64,000 nucleotides of DNA from Parapedobacter composti (GTDB lineage Bacteria > Bacteroidota > Bacteroidia > Sphingobacteriales > Sphingobacteriaceae), in the NCBI RefSeq assembly GCF_900112315.1, contig NZ_FOLL01000001.1, forward strand, positions 248,001 through 312,000. The letters are read 5' to 3'. Position numbers and translations under genes: made by a program. Of this stretch, positions 29,294 through 40,592 are shown piece after piece (position 1 is the stretch's first letter; each line of letters starts with the position of its first letter). The notes under the pieces were generated by a model that was not told the DNA's origin, made no database searches, and saw only the letters and a list, made by a program, of their open reading frames with translations.

Positions 29294-30802
29294 CTAAATA
29301 AATTTATTCAGTGCATCCAGGTAGGCATTGGCAGATGCACGCACGATATCGGTGCTAAAACCATATCCCATATAAGATTTATCATCGTATATCACCCGCA
29401 TGTCCACCTTGCTTACATCATCGCTGCCACCGTGGATGGAGTGTATGTTAAACTCTTTGATTTCAATGTGTTTTCCGATAATATCTTCAATGGCTTTGAT
29501 AGTTGCGCTCACGGGGCCATTACCCGAGGCTGTAGCTTCATGTTCAACGCCTTTGTAGCTGAGCCTGATGGTTGCTTCCGGAACCTCCTGATCGCCTGTT
29601 TTTACCTGGAGTGCATTAATGGCCAGTCCGTTTTTGAAGCTTTCCTCGGTTTTGTCTCCCATCAGTTGCAGGAGGTCGTCATCCTTCAGTTCCTTTTTTT
29701 CATCGGCCATTTCGAGGAAACGTTGGTATACCTGGTCAAGATCGATGCGGTCTATGGTATAGCCTAACCGCTCCAAGTGGTGTTTCAACGCATGACGGCC
29801 GCTACGGGCAGTCAATATGATTTCCGATTGGTCAATCCCTACATCTTCGGGATTGATGATTTCATAATTCTCGCGGTGTTTAAGTACGCCGTCCTGATGA
29901 ATGCCAGAGCTGTGTGCGAAGGCGTTTCTGCCAACGATAGCTTTGTTGGGTTGCACAGGCATACGCATCATGCGGCTTACCATCCCGCTAAGCGGATACA
30001 ATTGCTTGGTATTGATGTCGGTATGGAGGTTGAGCGATTGGTGTGTCTTGAGGATCATGACCACCTCCTCCAGTGAGGTGTTGCCGGCACGCTCACCAAT
30101 GCCGTTAATGGTGCATTCTACCTGTCTCGCACCGTTCTGCAATCCAGCAATACTGTTTGCAGTAGCCAAACCAAGGTCATTGTGACAATGTACAGAGATG
30201 ATGGCTTTATCGATGTTTTTAACGTTTTCTTTCAGGAACCTAATTTTAGCACCATACTGCTCAGGCAAACAGTAACCGTTGGTGTCTGGAATGTTTACTA
30301 CCGTTGCTCCGGCTGCAATAACAGCTTCAATCATCTTAGCTAAGTACTCATTGTCAGCCCTTCCGGCATCCTCCGCATAGAATTCGATGTCTTCTACAAA
30401 AGACTTGGCATATTTCACTGCTTCAACGGCCCGTTCGAGGATAGCCTCGCGTGTGCTATTGAATTTATACTGTATATGGGTGTCGGATGCACCGATACCG
30501 GTATGTATACGGGGCCTTTTGGCGTATTTCAGCGCTTCAGCCGCACGGTCTATGTCGCCTTTATTGGCCCGGGTAAGTGCACACACGGTAGGGTGTTTGA
30601 CGAGTTTGGATATCTCTACGACACTGTTGAAGTCGCCCGGGCTGGATATCGGGAAGCCTGCTTCGATGATGTCTACGCCCAGCGCTTCCAACGCTTCGGC
30701 GATAATGAGTTTCTCCGGCGTGGTCAGCTGTGAGCCGGGCACCTGTTCGCCATCGCGAAGCGTCGTGTCAAATACATAAATGCGGTTTGGATCGTGTAAC
30801 AT
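29294..30802 (-). CDS. leuA: 2-isopropylmalate synthase
   Basis: It condenses 2-ketoisovalerate and acetyl-CoA, the first committed step to leucine. ATG 30802 ([10 protein letters not shown]) gives 502 residues; a TTG three codons earlier is possible but less likely. [31 protein letters not shown] and [14 protein letters not shown] are the family motifs, and [11 protein letters not shown] the linker segment. The C-terminal regulatory domain (about residues 385-502) is present, so leucine feedback is expected. It sits between ilvC and leuC. Confidence 0.96.
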   Translation of the reverse strand: MLHDPNRIYVFDTTLRDGEQVPGSQLTTPEKLIIAEALEALGVDIIEAGFPISSPGDFNSVVEISKLVKHPTVCALTRANKGDIDRAAEALKYAKRPRIHTGIGASDTHIQYKFNSTREAILERAVEAVKYAKSFVEDIEFYAEDAGRADNEYLAKMIEAVIAAGATVVNIPDTNGYCLPEQYGAKIRFLKENVKNIDKAIISVHCHNDLGLATANSIAGLQNGARQVECTINGIGERAGNTSLEEVVMILKTHQSLNLHTDINTKQLYPLSGMVSRMMRMPVQPNKAIVGRNAFAHSSGIHQDGVLKHRENYEIINPEDVGIDQSEIILTARSGRHALKHHLERLGYTIDRIDLDQVYQRFLEMADEKKELKDDDLLQLMGDKTEESFKNGLAINALQVKTGDQEVPEATIRLSYKGVEHEATASGNGPVSATIKAIEDIIGKHIEIKEFNIHSIHGGSDDVSKVDMRVIYDDKSYMGYGFSTDIVRASANAYLDALNKFI

Positions 30803-30875
30803 GTTTTCCAATGTTTTTTAATGAGCGGTGCCGTCCGAACGGAAGGCACCGCCATTGAATGATATGAGAACGTGA

Positions 30876-31934
30876 TTAAACCTCTGTCGGCTGATTTTCT
30901 GGGCGCAGGCTTCTTACAGCTGCACCAGCCTGCCACATTTCACTTTCACGCAGTTCTTTCAGTTCCTCCTCCAGTTTCACCCGGTAGTCAGGTTGGCTAT
31001 TGCTGTCAATGGAGCGCTGCGATTCCTTGCCGGTAGCCACGCTTTCGTACAGTTCTTTGAATACGGGAGCAGTTGCATCCCGGAATTTCTTCCACCAGTC
31101 CAGTGCACCGCGCTGTGCAGTGGTTGAGCAGTTGGCATACATCCAGTCCATGCCATTTTCGGCAACCAACGGCATGAGTGATTGGGTGAGTTCTTCTACC
31201 GTTTCATTGAAGGCTTCGGAAGGCGAATGGCCATTGTCGCGCAACACTTGGTATTGGGCAGCAAAGATCCCCTGAATGGCTCCCATCAATGTGCCCCGCT
31301 CGCCAGTCAGGTCGGAATAAACTTCTTTCTTAAAATCCGTTTCAAACAGGTAACCACTGCCCACCGCGATGCCCAGTGCAATTACGCGGTCGCGCGCCTT
31401 GCCGGTTGCATTCTGGTAAATAGCAAAGCTGGAGTTAAGTCCGCGTCCTTCCAGAAACATCCGGCGCAGTGATGTGCCTGATCCTTTCGGTGCCACAAGG
31501 AATACGTCAACGTCTTCCGGAGGGATAATGCCGGTTTGTTCGTTGAATGTAATGCCGAAGCCATGCGAGAAATATAATGCCTTACCTGGAGTAAGGTGTT
31601 TCTTCACGGTAGGCCACAACGCTATCTGCGCCGCATCGCTGAGCAAATAGCAGATAATCGTACCCCGCTCAAGCGCTTCCTCGATTTCAAACAACGTTTC
31701 GCCGGGTACCCAGCCATCTGCGATAGCTTTATCCCAGGTTTTTGAATCCTTGCGTTGGCCCACGATAACGTTGATGCCGTTGTCTTTTTGGTTTAATGCT
31801 TGTCCGGGACCCTGAACGCCATATCCGATCACAGCGACTGTTTCATGCTTCAGTACTTCCTGAGCTTTTTCCAAAGGAAACTCTTCGCGGGTCACTACGT
31901 CTTCCTCGACTCCCCCAAAATTGATTTTTGCCAT
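30876..31934 (-). CDS. ilvC: Ketol-acid reductoisomerase
   Basis: The enzyme converts acetolactate or acetohydroxybutyrate to the dihydroxy acids using a nicotinamide cofactor and magnesium. It has 352 residues, slightly longer than class I enzymes of about 330. The dinucleotide motif is VIGYGVQGPGQA, and GERGTLMGAIQGIFAAQY holds the metal-binding acidic residue. The coenzyme-selecting loop (GQRKDSKTW) has basic and Ser residues, suggesting NADPH. Confidence 0.96.
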   Translation of the reverse strand: MAKINFGGVEEDVVTREEFPLEKAQEVLKHETVAVIGYGVQGPGQALNQKDNGINVIVGQRKDSKTWDKAIADGWVPGETLFEIEEALERGTIICYLLSDAAQIALWPTVKKHLTPGKALYFSHGFGITFNEQTGIIPPEDVDVFLVAPKGSGTSLRRMFLEGRGLNSSFAIYQNATGKARDRVIALGIAVGSGYLFETDFKKEVYSDLTGERGTLMGAIQGIFAAQYQVLRDNGHSPSEAFNETVEELTQSLMPLVAENGMDWMYANCSTTAQRGALDWWKKFRDATAPVFKELYESVATGKESQRSIDSNSQPDYRVKLEEELKELRESEMWQAGAAVRSLRPENQPTEV

Positions 31935-32018
31935 TTTCTGCTTTTGTTTTTTAAACGTGTAAAATTAACTTATTGGTTTGTAGTTAGCGGTTAATGCAGC
32001 TAAAAAGCTACCGCTAAG

Positions 32019-32498
32019 TTACGATTTTAATTTGTTTCCTTCCAATGCTTTTCGGATGCCTTGGGCATACCCGAAATGGAGATTATCGTGCGCCAGCGAT
32101 GCAGTAAGAACTTCTTCAATGGTATTCATCGTCAGACTGTAAGTCGACGTAGCAAACGGGCTGATGTTTGCGAACAGCCCATTCCGGTAATCCTGTATCA
32201 GTTGGTCGATGCTCGCCGTAGCCTGTGTCTTCAGGATGTCGATTTCCTCCCGGTTAATCCATTTCTCAGGTATTGTGCCTTTGGTATAACCGTCTAAAAA
32301 GGGGATTTCCCTATTGGGCTGCACGCCCGTACGCCGGTAACATAATCCCTGCGTACTGACCACGATATGCCCAAAATTCCAACCGATGTTATTCCGGAAA
32401 CCGGATGGCACGGTATTAATGGCCTCAATATCCAGTCTATCGACCAATTCTGCAAATACCTCGCGCGTACGTTTAATGTATGTAAAGATTAAATCCAC
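32019..32498 (-). CDS. DinB-superfamily protein inside the ilv operon
   Basis: A 159-residue four-helix DinB-like protein. The metal-site histidines of the superfamily are visible in WNFGHIVVST and LAHDNLHFGYAQG. Members include thiol-dependent transferases and many of unknown role. The frame opens at TTG 32549, but that would overlap ilvN; GTG 32498 is preceded by a TGAGGT ribosome-binding sequence and starts at the first helix. It lies between ilvN and ilvC on the same strand, so co-expressed with branched-chain synthesis. Its link to the pathway is unknown. Confidence 0.78.
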   Translation of the reverse strand: MDLIFTYIKRTREVFAELVDRLDIEAINTVPSGFRNNIGWNFGHIVVSTQGLCYRRTGVQPNREIPFLDGYTKGTIPEKWINREEIDILKTQATASIDQLIQDYRNGLFANISPFATSTYSLTMNTIEEVLTASLAHDNLHFGYAQGIRKALEGNKLKS

Positions 32499-32517
32499 GA
32501 TGTCCGTTACCTCATCA

Positions 32518-33108
32518 TTACATGGTAAACACTTTGTCTTGTTTATCAAGATACCGGTTTTCCACTACTTCAGCGGCAGGCTCGGCTTCTTCAAACTCTT
32601 TTAGCTTTTTGTGGAATCCCTCACTATGTTTGATGATCGCTATCCGGGCACTGCGCACAAACTCAATCAGGTTATATTCGGCGAGCGCCTCCGTAAGTGC
32701 ATCGATTTCTTCGCGGTGACCGGCCGTTTCAAATACCGTATAGTCATTGCGGATTACCACGGCACTGGCACCGTATTGCCGGAGCAGGCGTTCTACCGGA
32801 GCTTTTTCGGTAACGACACTGGTCGGCACCTTATATAGAGCCTGCTCTTGCCAGATGACCTCATCATTGGTGTTATAATAAGCCTTCAGCACTTCTACCT
32901 GTTTCTCGATTTGCCGGCAGAGTTTGCGCACCACATCTTCCGTTTCCTGAATGACAATGGTAAACCTGTGAATGCCTTCGGCCTCTGACGGCGACGTGTT
33001 GAGACTTTCGATATTGATTTTGCGTCGCGAGAAAATTGTAGAGATGCGTCCGATCATTCCGATGGAATTCTCCGTATAAAGGGTGATGGTATATTCTTGC
33101 TTTTCCAT
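32518..33108 (-). CDS. ilvN: Acetolactate synthase small (regulatory) subunit
   Basis: An ACT-domain subunit that activates IlvB and gives valine feedback inhibition. ATG 33108 is chosen because GGAGGAT lies just before it; the earlier ATG 33123 places that sequence inside the coding region. That gives 196 residues with the N-terminal ACT domain TITLYTENSIGMIGRISTIF and a second C-terminal region, longer than E. coli IlvN and like IlvH. It follows ilvB closely. Confidence 0.94.
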   Translation of the reverse strand: MEKQEYTITLYTENSIGMIGRISTIFSRRKINIESLNTSPSEAEGIHRFTIVIQETEDVVRKLCRQIEKQVEVLKAYYNTNDEVIWQEQALYKVPTSVVTEKAPVERLLRQYGASAVVIRNDYTVFETAGHREEIDALTEALAEYNLIEFVRSARIAIIKHSEGFHKKLKEFEEAEPAAEVVENRYLDKQDKVFTM

Positions 33109-33126
33109 GCTATAATCCTCCATATT

Positions 33127-34872
33127 TTATTTCAGCCGGATTTCCGCTACACTGCTTCCTTGAGGAACCATGGGAAATACGTTGTTTTCCTTGCCTACCA
33201 TCACTTCCAGAAGGTAAGCGCCGTCGTGGGCGAGCATATCGCTGAGCGCTTGTTTGAGGTCTTTGCGCTCACGGATACTTCTGCCCGGTATGCCATATCC
33301 TTGGGCAACGGTGACAAAATCGGGACTGGTAATATTAACAAATGAATACCGCTTGTCGTGGAAGAGCTGCTGCCATTGGCGCACCATACCGAGGAACTCA
33401 TTGTTAAGAATCAAAATCTTCACCTTGGCACCAAATTGCATAATGGTTCCCAGTTCTTGGATGGTCATCTGGATGCCACCATCGCCGATGATGGCGACCA
33501 CGGTCCTGTCCGGAGCACCGTACCATGCCCCTATGGCTGCGGGCAAGCCGAAACCCATGGTGCCCAACCCACCGGAAGTCACGTTGCTTTTGGACCGGTT
33601 GAATTTCGCATAGCGGCAGGCAACCATCTGGTGCTGGCCTACATCTGTTACAACAACAGCCTCTCCACCGGTGAGGTCGTTAAGGATCTTGACCACTTCG
33701 CCCATGGTCATGATGTCTGTCGTAGGATTAAGCTCTTCTTGGATGACTTCTTTGATTTCTTCCTGCTCCAGCTTACGGAAATGTGCTAACCATTCTGTAT
33801 GTTCCCGGGATTCGACCAATTCGGTAAGCAGGGGCAGCGTTTCTTTGCAGTCGCCCCATACCGGTACGGCGGTTTTCACGTTTTTATCTATTTCAGCTGG
33901 GTCGATGTCGAGGTGAACAATCTGCGCTTGTTTAGCGTATTTATCCAGGCGGCCCGTTACACGGTCATCGAAGCGCATGCCAATGGCGATAAGCACATCG
34001 CATTCGTTGGTCAGCACGTTAGGTGCATAATTGCCGTGCATGCCCAGCATACCAACATGAAGGTGGTGGTCTGTTTCGAGGGCGCTTAAGCCCATCACGG
34101 TCGCCGCGGCGGGGATGCCGGCTTTTTCTATAAACGCCTTAAACTCGGCTTCTGCCTTGCCCAAAATAACACCTTGACCAAACAATACAAAGGGGCGTTT
34201 CGCCTGGTTGATTAGTGCTGATGCCTGTTCGATGTATTCCTTGCGCACAATGGGTTTGGGGCGATAGCTGCGGATATGATGGCAAGGTTTATAACCTTCA
34301 TATGCAAACAACTGCAACTGCGCATTTTTTGTGATGTCTATCAGTACCGGGCCCGGTCTGCCGGTCCGCGCAATATGGAAAGCCTTGGCCAGGGCCATGG
34401 GTATTTCGCAGGCATCGGTTACCTGATAGTTCCACTTTGTTACAGGAGAGGTAATGTTAATCACGTCAGTCTCCTGAAATGCATCGGTGCCGAGCAGGTG
34501 CGCGAACACCTGGCCGGTTACGCAGACAATCGGATTGCTATCAATCATGGCGTCGGCCAAACCGGTGACCAAATTGGTCGCTCCGGGTCCGCTGGTGGCA
34601 AAAACCACGCCCACGCGCCCGGACGTACGGGCATAGCCCTGTGCGGCGTGGATTCCTCCCTGCTCATGGCGGACGAGGATATGCCTCAGCTTGTCGTTAT
34701 AATCATACAGCGCATCGTATATAGGCATAATAGCGCCGCCCGGATAACCAAATACCGTATCCACACCTTCGCCCAACAGGGCTTCAAGCACTGCTTGGGA
34801 GCCACTGATTTGTGTTGTCGGCCTGTTTCCTTGCTGTGTGGTGTCTTTTGCGATTTCCAGCGTATTCATCAT
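33127..34872 (-). CDS. ilvB: Acetolactate synthase large subunit
   Basis: The ThDP- and FAD-dependent enzyme making acetolactate and acetohydroxybutyrate. The start is ATG 34872 (a second ATG follows directly), about 581 residues; the TTG at 34893 is less likely. VFGYPGGAIMPIYD and HEQGGIHAAQGYAR form the ThDP glutamate region. The metal/ThDP motif runs from GDGGIQM to LILNNEFLG. It lies between ilvD and ilvN. Confidence 0.96.
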   Translation of the reverse strand: MMNTLEIAKDTTQQGNRPTTQISGSQAVLEALLGEGVDTVFGYPGGAIMPIYDALYDYNDKLRHILVRHEQGGIHAAQGYARTSGRVGVVFATSGPGATNLVTGLADAMIDSNPIVCVTGQVFAHLLGTDAFQETDVINITSPVTKWNYQVTDACEIPMALAKAFHIARTGRPGPVLIDITKNAQLQLFAYEGYKPCHHIRSYRPKPIVRKEYIEQASALINQAKRPFVLFGQGVILGKAEAEFKAFIEKAGIPAAATVMGLSALETDHHLHVGMLGMHGNYAPNVLTNECDVLIAIGMRFDDRVTGRLDKYAKQAQIVHLDIDPAEIDKNVKTAVPVWGDCKETLPLLTELVESREHTEWLAHFRKLEQEEIKEVIQEELNPTTDIMTMGEVVKILNDLTGGEAVVVTDVGQHQMVACRYAKFNRSKSNVTSGGLGTMGFGLPAAIGAWYGAPDRTVVAIIGDGGIQMTIQELGTIMQFGAKVKILILNNEFLGMVRQWQQLFHDKRYSFVNITSPDFVTVAQGYGIPGRSIRERKDLKQALSDMLAHDGAYLLEVMVGKENNVFPMVPQGSSVAEIRLK

Positions 34873-34925
34873 GTTCGCTTTTTTGTTTTTCAATTTTCTT
34901 GATGTTTCCTATCCAGAATCCCGGT

Positions 34926-36623
34926 TCAGCATTCATCCGTAACGCAGCCGGCCGATGCATCGGCTACGGTTTTTGCGTATTTGTAAAGTACTCCTTTCGT
35001 AACCTTCAACTCCGGTTTTTTCCATTTGGCTCGGCGTTCGGCAATGACGTCATCCGGCACTTGGAGCGTAATTGTGTTATTGACTGCGTCGATAACAATC
35101 GTGTCGTTATCTTCCACGAGGCCAATGAGTCCACCTTCATAAGCTTCTGGGGTGATGTGTCCGACCACAAAACCATGGGTGCCGCCGCTGAAGCGGCCAT
35201 CGGTGATTAACGCTACTCGTTTGCCAAGTCCGGCCCCGATGATAGCAGAAGTAGGCTTCAGCATTTCGGGCATGCCGGGAGCGCCTTTGGGTCCTTCGTT
35301 TTTAATGACCACTACATCACCCGGTTTCACCCGGCCGGATGCGATGCCGGCAATCAGTTCTTTTTCGCCATCGAATACCCGTGCAGGCCCTTCAAAACGT
35401 TCACCCTCTTTGCCGGAGATCTTGGCCACACTACCTTTTTCGGCAAGGTTACCGTAAAGAATCTGCAGGTGCCCGGTTGGCTTTATCGGGTTTTCTAAAG
35501 GTTGAACGATGGGTTGTTCGATTTCGTTGATAGGGGTTACGTTGGCCAAGTTTTCTGCTAATGTTTTTCCCGTCACGGTGAGGCAATTGCCATGCAGCAG
35601 TCCCTCGTTAAGCAGGTATTTCATCACTGCGGGCACACCGCCGTATTGATGCAGGTCTTGCATGAGGTACTTACCACTCGGTTTGAAGTCGGCCAGAACG
35701 GGAGTAGTATCGCTCATCTGTTGGAAGTCGTCCTGTGTAATATCAATACCCACACTTTTACCGATGGCAATGAAATGGAGCACGGCGTTTGTGCTTCCGC
35801 CCAGGACGATGATGACACGCAATGCGTTTTCGAATGCTTCGCGGGTCATGATATCCGACGGTTTGATATCGCGTTCCAGCAATATGCGGATGTATTTTCC
35901 TGCGTCACGGCATTCCTGCCTTTTTTCTTCGCTCATGGCGGGGTTTGAAGAAGAGTAGGGAAGGCTCATACCTAACGCCTCTATGGCAGCCGCCATGGTA
36001 TTGGCCGTATACATGCCGCCACATGCTCCGGCTCCCGGGCAGCTGTGCTTCACAATCCCTATAAAATCCTCTTCTGATAGGTTTCCCGCAATTTTTTGCC
36101 CCAATGCTTCGAACGATGAAATGATGTTGAGATCTTGGCCTTTGTAATGGCCGGGAGCAATGGTACCACCATACACCATGATGGACGGCCGGTTAAGACG
36201 GCCCATGGCCATTACTGATCCGGGCATGTTCTTATCGCATCCCGGAATGGCGATAAGGCCGTCGTAGTACTGTCCGCCACAAATTGCTTCAATACTATCA
36301 GCGATGATATCCCGGCTGACCAGCGAGTACCGCATGCCATCGGTACCGTTACTCATGCCGTCACTCACGCCGATGGTATTGAAGATAAGTCCTACCAAAT
36401 CATTGCCCCATACGCCCTCCTTGACAACCTTGGCCAAGTCATTCAGGTGCATATTGCAGGTGTTTCCATCATATCCCATGCTGGCGATGCCCACTTGGGC
36501 CTTTTGCATATCATCGTCGGTTAAGCCAATGCCGTATAGCATGGCCTGAGCTGCGGGCTGAGTTTTGTCTTGGGTAAGTACCCGGCTGTATTTGTTCAGT
36601 ACTGTCGTTTGTTTAGTTAGCAT
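34926..36623 (-). CDS. ilvD: Dihydroxy-acid dehydratase
   Basis: This Fe-S dehydratase makes the 2-keto acids of valine and isoleucine. ATG 36623 gives 565 residues; the frame to 36710 overlaps ilvE and is rejected. Cluster cysteines are in [20 protein letters not shown] and [16 protein letters not shown]. Three cysteines of this pattern fit the IlvD/Edd family but do not alone decide 2Fe or 4Fe. The stop of ilvE is two bases before the start. Confidence 0.96.
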   Translation of the reverse strand: MLTKQTTVLNKYSRVLTQDKTQPAAQAMLYGIGLTDDDMQKAQVGIASMGYDGNTCNMHLNDLAKVVKEGVWGNDLVGLIFNTIGVSDGMSNGTDGMRYSLVSRDIIADSIEAICGGQYYDGLIAIPGCDKNMPGSVMAMGRLNRPSIMVYGGTIAPGHYKGQDLNIISSFEALGQKIAGNLSEEDFIGIVKHSCPGAGACGGMYTANTMAAAIEALGMSLPYSSSNPAMSEEKRQECRDAGKYIRILLERDIKPSDIMTREAFENALRVIIVLGGSTNAVLHFIAIGKSVGIDITQDDFQQMSDTTPVLADFKPSGKYLMQDLHQYGGVPAVMKYLLNEGLLHGNCLTVTGKTLAENLANVTPINEIEQPIVQPLENPIKPTGHLQILYGNLAEKGSVAKISGKEGERFEGPARVFDGEKELIAGIASGRVKPGDVVVIKNEGPKGAPGMPEMLKPTSAIIGAGLGKRVALITDGRFSGGTHGFVVGHITPEAYEGGLIGLVEDNDTIVIDAVNNTITLQVPDDVIAERRAKWKKPELKVTKGVLYKYAKTVADASAGCVTDEC

Positions 36624-36625
36624 GG

Positions 36626-37516
36626 TTATATAATCACTTCGTAATTTTCTTTTTCCAATGTAAGGTTTTTGTACGCCCGCTGTATGGTGGCTCCCACCGT
36701 ATCGGCCCATTCTTCGGGGAAGTGTGTTCCGTCTATCGCGGCTATCCCCACAATACCTGTTGCTGTACCGGTAAGGAATGCGCTATCCGCATTTTTCAGC
36801 TCTTCAGGCGAAATCTGTTTTTCAATCACGTCGACGTTAAGCGCTTTGGCGATTTCAAGTACCGTTTGCCGTGTTATGCCCGGAAAAACATGTCCCAAGG
36901 CGGGAGTATAGAGTCTGCCGTCTTTTTCAATGAATAGGTTGTTGCTTGACGCTTGAGCCACGTGTCCTTCGCTGTCCATGAGGATAGCCTCGTCGTACCC
37001 GCGTTTGGTTGCTTCGGTCGTAGCCAGAATAGAGGCCACGTACTGCCCAGCGATTTTGGCATCGGGCGGAATAGCATGCGGATTGGGTCTTTGGTAAGGC
37101 GAACAGGTTACATGGATTAAATCGGTGCCTAAAAATGGCCCCCACTCCCACGCCAGAATCACGATGCTGGAATCCTCAGATGGCGTTAAATACATGTTAT
37201 GTCCGGTAAGCACCATTGGGCGAACGTAGGCGCTCCTTAGATTATTTTTTTCGAGCAGTTGATAAGTCTTTTCTATCAGTAGGTCTGTTTCCCAGGGGAA
37301 CGGAATGCCGACGCGATCACAGGAGAGGCGGAGCCGTTCATAGTGTTGTTCTCCTTTGAACAGCCGGATGCCGTTGTGCGTATTGTAGGCACGGATGCCT
37401 TCGATGGCAGCATACCCATAATGAAGCGACTGGCCGAATACGTCAATGCGCGTGTTATCTGCCTTGACAAATTCCCCGTCTAAATAGACCCATGTATTCT
37501 TACCAAAATACTTCAT
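36626..37516 (-). CDS. ilvE: Branched-chain amino acid aminotransferase
   Basis: A fold-type IV PLP transaminase for the last step to Ile, Leu and Val. It has 296 residues with the PLP lysine K154 in [31 protein letters not shown] and [15 protein letters not shown] are the family cofactor segments. It is the first structural gene of the operon, 78 bases after the stop of the candidate leader peptide. Confidence 0.95.
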   Translation of the reverse strand: MKYFGKNTWVYLDGEFVKADNTRIDVFGQSLHYGYAAIEGIRAYNTHNGIRLFKGEQHYERLRLSCDRVGIPFPWETDLLIEKTYQLLEKNNLRSAYVRPMVLTGHNMYLTPSEDSSIVILAWEWGPFLGTDLIHVTCSPYQRPNPHAIPPDAKIAGQYVASILATTEATKRGYDEAILMDSEGHVAQASSNNLFIEKDGRLYTPALGHVFPGITRQTVLEIAKALNVDVIEKQISPEELKNADSAFLTGTATGIVGIAAIDGTHFPEEWADTVGATIQRAYKNLTLEKENYEVII

Positions 37517-37543
37517 AATTGCTTACCTAAAATGAGCCCGATT

Positions 37544-37572
37544 GGGTATGCCGAGGATTATACATAACCCTC
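37544..37572 (-). other. Mutually exclusive hairpins in the ilvE leader
   Basis: GAGGATTA (37553-37560) can pair with TAACCCTC (37565-37572, one G-U). The same right-hand bases can instead pair as CATAACCC (37563-37570) with GGGTATG (37544-37550, one bulge). The two stems exclude each other and lie just before the ilvE start. Neither has a T tract, so any switch would act on translation or Rho access. Confidence 0.4.
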
Positions 37573-37594
37573 TTTTTTCCACCATAGACACGTG

Positions 37595-37672
37595 TCATTT
37601 TTTTGACTTCATTAAGGTAGGGTGTTTATCGATAACAAGCAATACCCATCCGTTAATTTTTTCAATCAGCAT
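37595..37672 (-). CDS. Candidate branched-chain attenuation leader peptide
   Basis: A 25-codon frame, ATG 37672 to TGA 37595, in the 5' leader of ilvE. It begins MLIEKINGW and continues V-L-L-V-I (residues 10-14), then DKHPTL. Nine of 25 residues are Ile, Leu or Val, five of them consecutive and using all three amino acids. That is the composition of ribosome-stalling ilv leader peptides. No Shine-Dalgarno is visible, common in Bacteroidota. A -7 box (37742-37749) lies upstream and alternative hairpins downstream. A chance short frame cannot be excluded. Confidence 0.55.
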   Translation of the reverse strand: MLIEKINGWVLLVIDKHPTLMKSKK

Positions 37673-37741
37673 ATTATTTTGTATTTTAAATTATTATAGA
37701 TTATCGTGTCTTAAATAAATAAAATTGCAAAATTTAATTTT

Positions 37742-37749
37742 CAAACGTA
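37742..37749 (-). promoter_or_regulatory. Candidate -7 box (TACGTTTG) of the branched-chain operon
   Basis: On the minus strand this reads TACGTTTG, exact TAnnTTTG. It would give a leader of roughly 220 bases before ilvE containing the short reading frame. No -33 TTTG is seen at the expected distance. Confidence 0.4.
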
Positions 37750-37852
37750 TATACCAAAACCAATTCTGGTATTCGGTATGCTTTTCGCTGCGCGATGGCG
37801 ACTGGTACAGAATTCTGCGTAAAATGCCGGTGATCACCAAAAAAATTGTCAA

Positions 37853-37893
37853 AAAGAAAGCCCCCCGGATGTACTTACCGGGGGGCTTTCTTT
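37853..37893 (-). terminator. Strong terminator after atpC
   Basis: A perfect 16-base stem, AAAGAAAGCCCCCCGG with CCGGGGGGCTTTCTTT, has a nine-base loop. On the minus strand it ends in a T-rich run. The gap 37517-37907 thus holds this terminator, then the ilvE promoter and leader. Confidence 0.92.
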
Positions 37894-37907
37894 GGCGTTA
37901 TTTTTCC

Positions 37908-38156
37908 TTATTTTTCGTCAATCCCTTCGGCAAGTACGGTTACGGTGTTGTGAATGACTTCCACAACACCGCCAATAATGTTAATAATATCTTCGTCCTT
38001 GCCGGTGCGGATAATCACTTTGCCGTCTTCCAGCGTCGAAACAATGGGAGCGTGGTTTTCCAGTACCTCAAAAGAGCCTGCGGTACCCGGCACGGTCACC
38101 GAAGTTACTTCACCGTCGAAAATGGGCTTATCTGGTGTGATAATCGTCAGCTTCAT
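37908..38156 (-). CDS. atpC: ATP synthase F1 epsilon subunit (short form)
   Basis: The rotor-stalk epsilon subunit. ATG 38156 (MKLTIITPDK) gives 82 residues; the frame to 38219 runs into atpD. It consists of only the N-terminal beta-sandwich (FEVLENHAPIVSTL) and lacks the C-terminal helical hairpin that inhibits ATP hydrolysis in longer forms, as is usual in Bacteroidota. It follows atpD by 13 bases. Confidence 0.93.
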   Translation of the reverse strand: MKLTIITPDKPIFDGEVTSVTVPGTAGSFEVLENHAPIVSTLEDGKVIIRTGKDEDIINIIGGVVEVIHNTVTVLAEGIDEK

Positions 38157-38169
38157 CTTTAAATCGTTG

Positions 38170-39726
<1,557 letters not shown>

Positions 39727-39797
39727 TTAATTTCGGACTGCAAAAATACGCTTTAAAGAATTAAAAGCAAATTTAAATGCAAAGAATCAGATTTATG

Positions 39798-40409
39798 CTA
39801 ACCCATACGTCTGTTGAGCTCATCCTGCAATTGCCGTTTAAGCTTCTGCTCTTTTTCCATGGCCTTTTTTCGGTGCTGATCGAACTCCTCTTGGAGTTCC
39901 GATATGGCTTTTTGGGTATTGCGGGTTACGATGTGGCTCTGATTATACCGATAGATGTAGAAGGCCAAAGCCAGGGCCAGCAGCAACACCAATCCCCACA
40001 TGATTAAATGGTACAGGTTTTTTTGTAACGGAATGCCCAAAAAAGAAAAGCTGTCTTTTTCTTGTTTAGCAGTTTGAAGTTCCTGTTTCAGTCGGTTGAC
40101 TGAGTCGGTCATCGCGTCCACCGCCGCTTGCTGGTCTCCGTCTTTCGCTTTGAGGTTGGCAATTTCCGCGGTCAATGCGCGGATGCTATCGGCTACGTTT
40201 TTCCGGATGCGCTCGAGGTTTGCTTGACGAACATGCTCAATGCCATCCTGGGTCTTCGAAATTGCATAGAGGTAGATGAATTGGCTGTCAATCGTACCGC
40301 TGGTGAGCGACCCTTTGGGGGGCTCACGGCGACTGGAGGTTTGGCCAAAGACGTTTGCAAAAAAAGCGATTGAAGCAACCAGTAAAATCAAGCACGTAGT
40401 GTTTTTCAT
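39798..40409 (-). CDS. Membrane-anchored coiled-coil protein, function unknown
   Basis: A 203-residue protein with a signal-like N-terminus (LILLVASIAFFANVFGQ), a predicted periplasmic coiled coil (about residues 60-120), one membrane segment (LIMWGLVLLLALALAFYIYRY) and a second charged coiled coil to the C-terminus (ELQEEFDQHRKKAMEKEQ). No catalytic motif is visible. Similar Sphingobacteriaceae proteins have, as I recall, been labelled tRNA methyltransferase, which nothing here supports. A -7-like TAATTTTG lies on the minus strand at 40492-40499. It is a single-gene unit. Confidence 0.75.
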   Translation of the reverse strand: MKNTTCLILLVASIAFFANVFGQTSSRREPPKGSLTSGTIDSQFIYLYAISKTQDGIEHVRQANLERIRKNVADSIRALTAEIANLKAKDGDQQAAVDAMTDSVNRLKQELQTAKQEKDSFSFLGIPLQKNLYHLIMWGLVLLLALALAFYIYRYNQSHIVTRNTQKAISELQEEFDQHRKKAMEKEQKLKRQLQDELNRRMG

Positions 40410-40592
40410 GTTTCGTCAACGTTTCAGTTAAGTTTTTAAATATAACAACACGATATTACAGGATTTATTGTTTAAATCGGAATTAGTGATACAAAATTAG
40501 AAATACTAGGCAAACATGACAGCTCATAACAGTTCATTTTTTCGGCTTGACTATCTTGCGTCGATTTTTATGACCAGTTTAACCATATTGTT

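Noticed and set aside
37517..37741. T-box riboswitch in the ilvE leader
   Set aside because: No T-box consensus or specifier-loop structure was seen, and T-boxes are mainly found in Firmicutes and relatives.
39798..40409. tRNA methyltransferase name for the coiled-coil protein
   Set aside because: The sequence has only a signal-like segment, a membrane span and coiled coils, with no methyltransferase motif.
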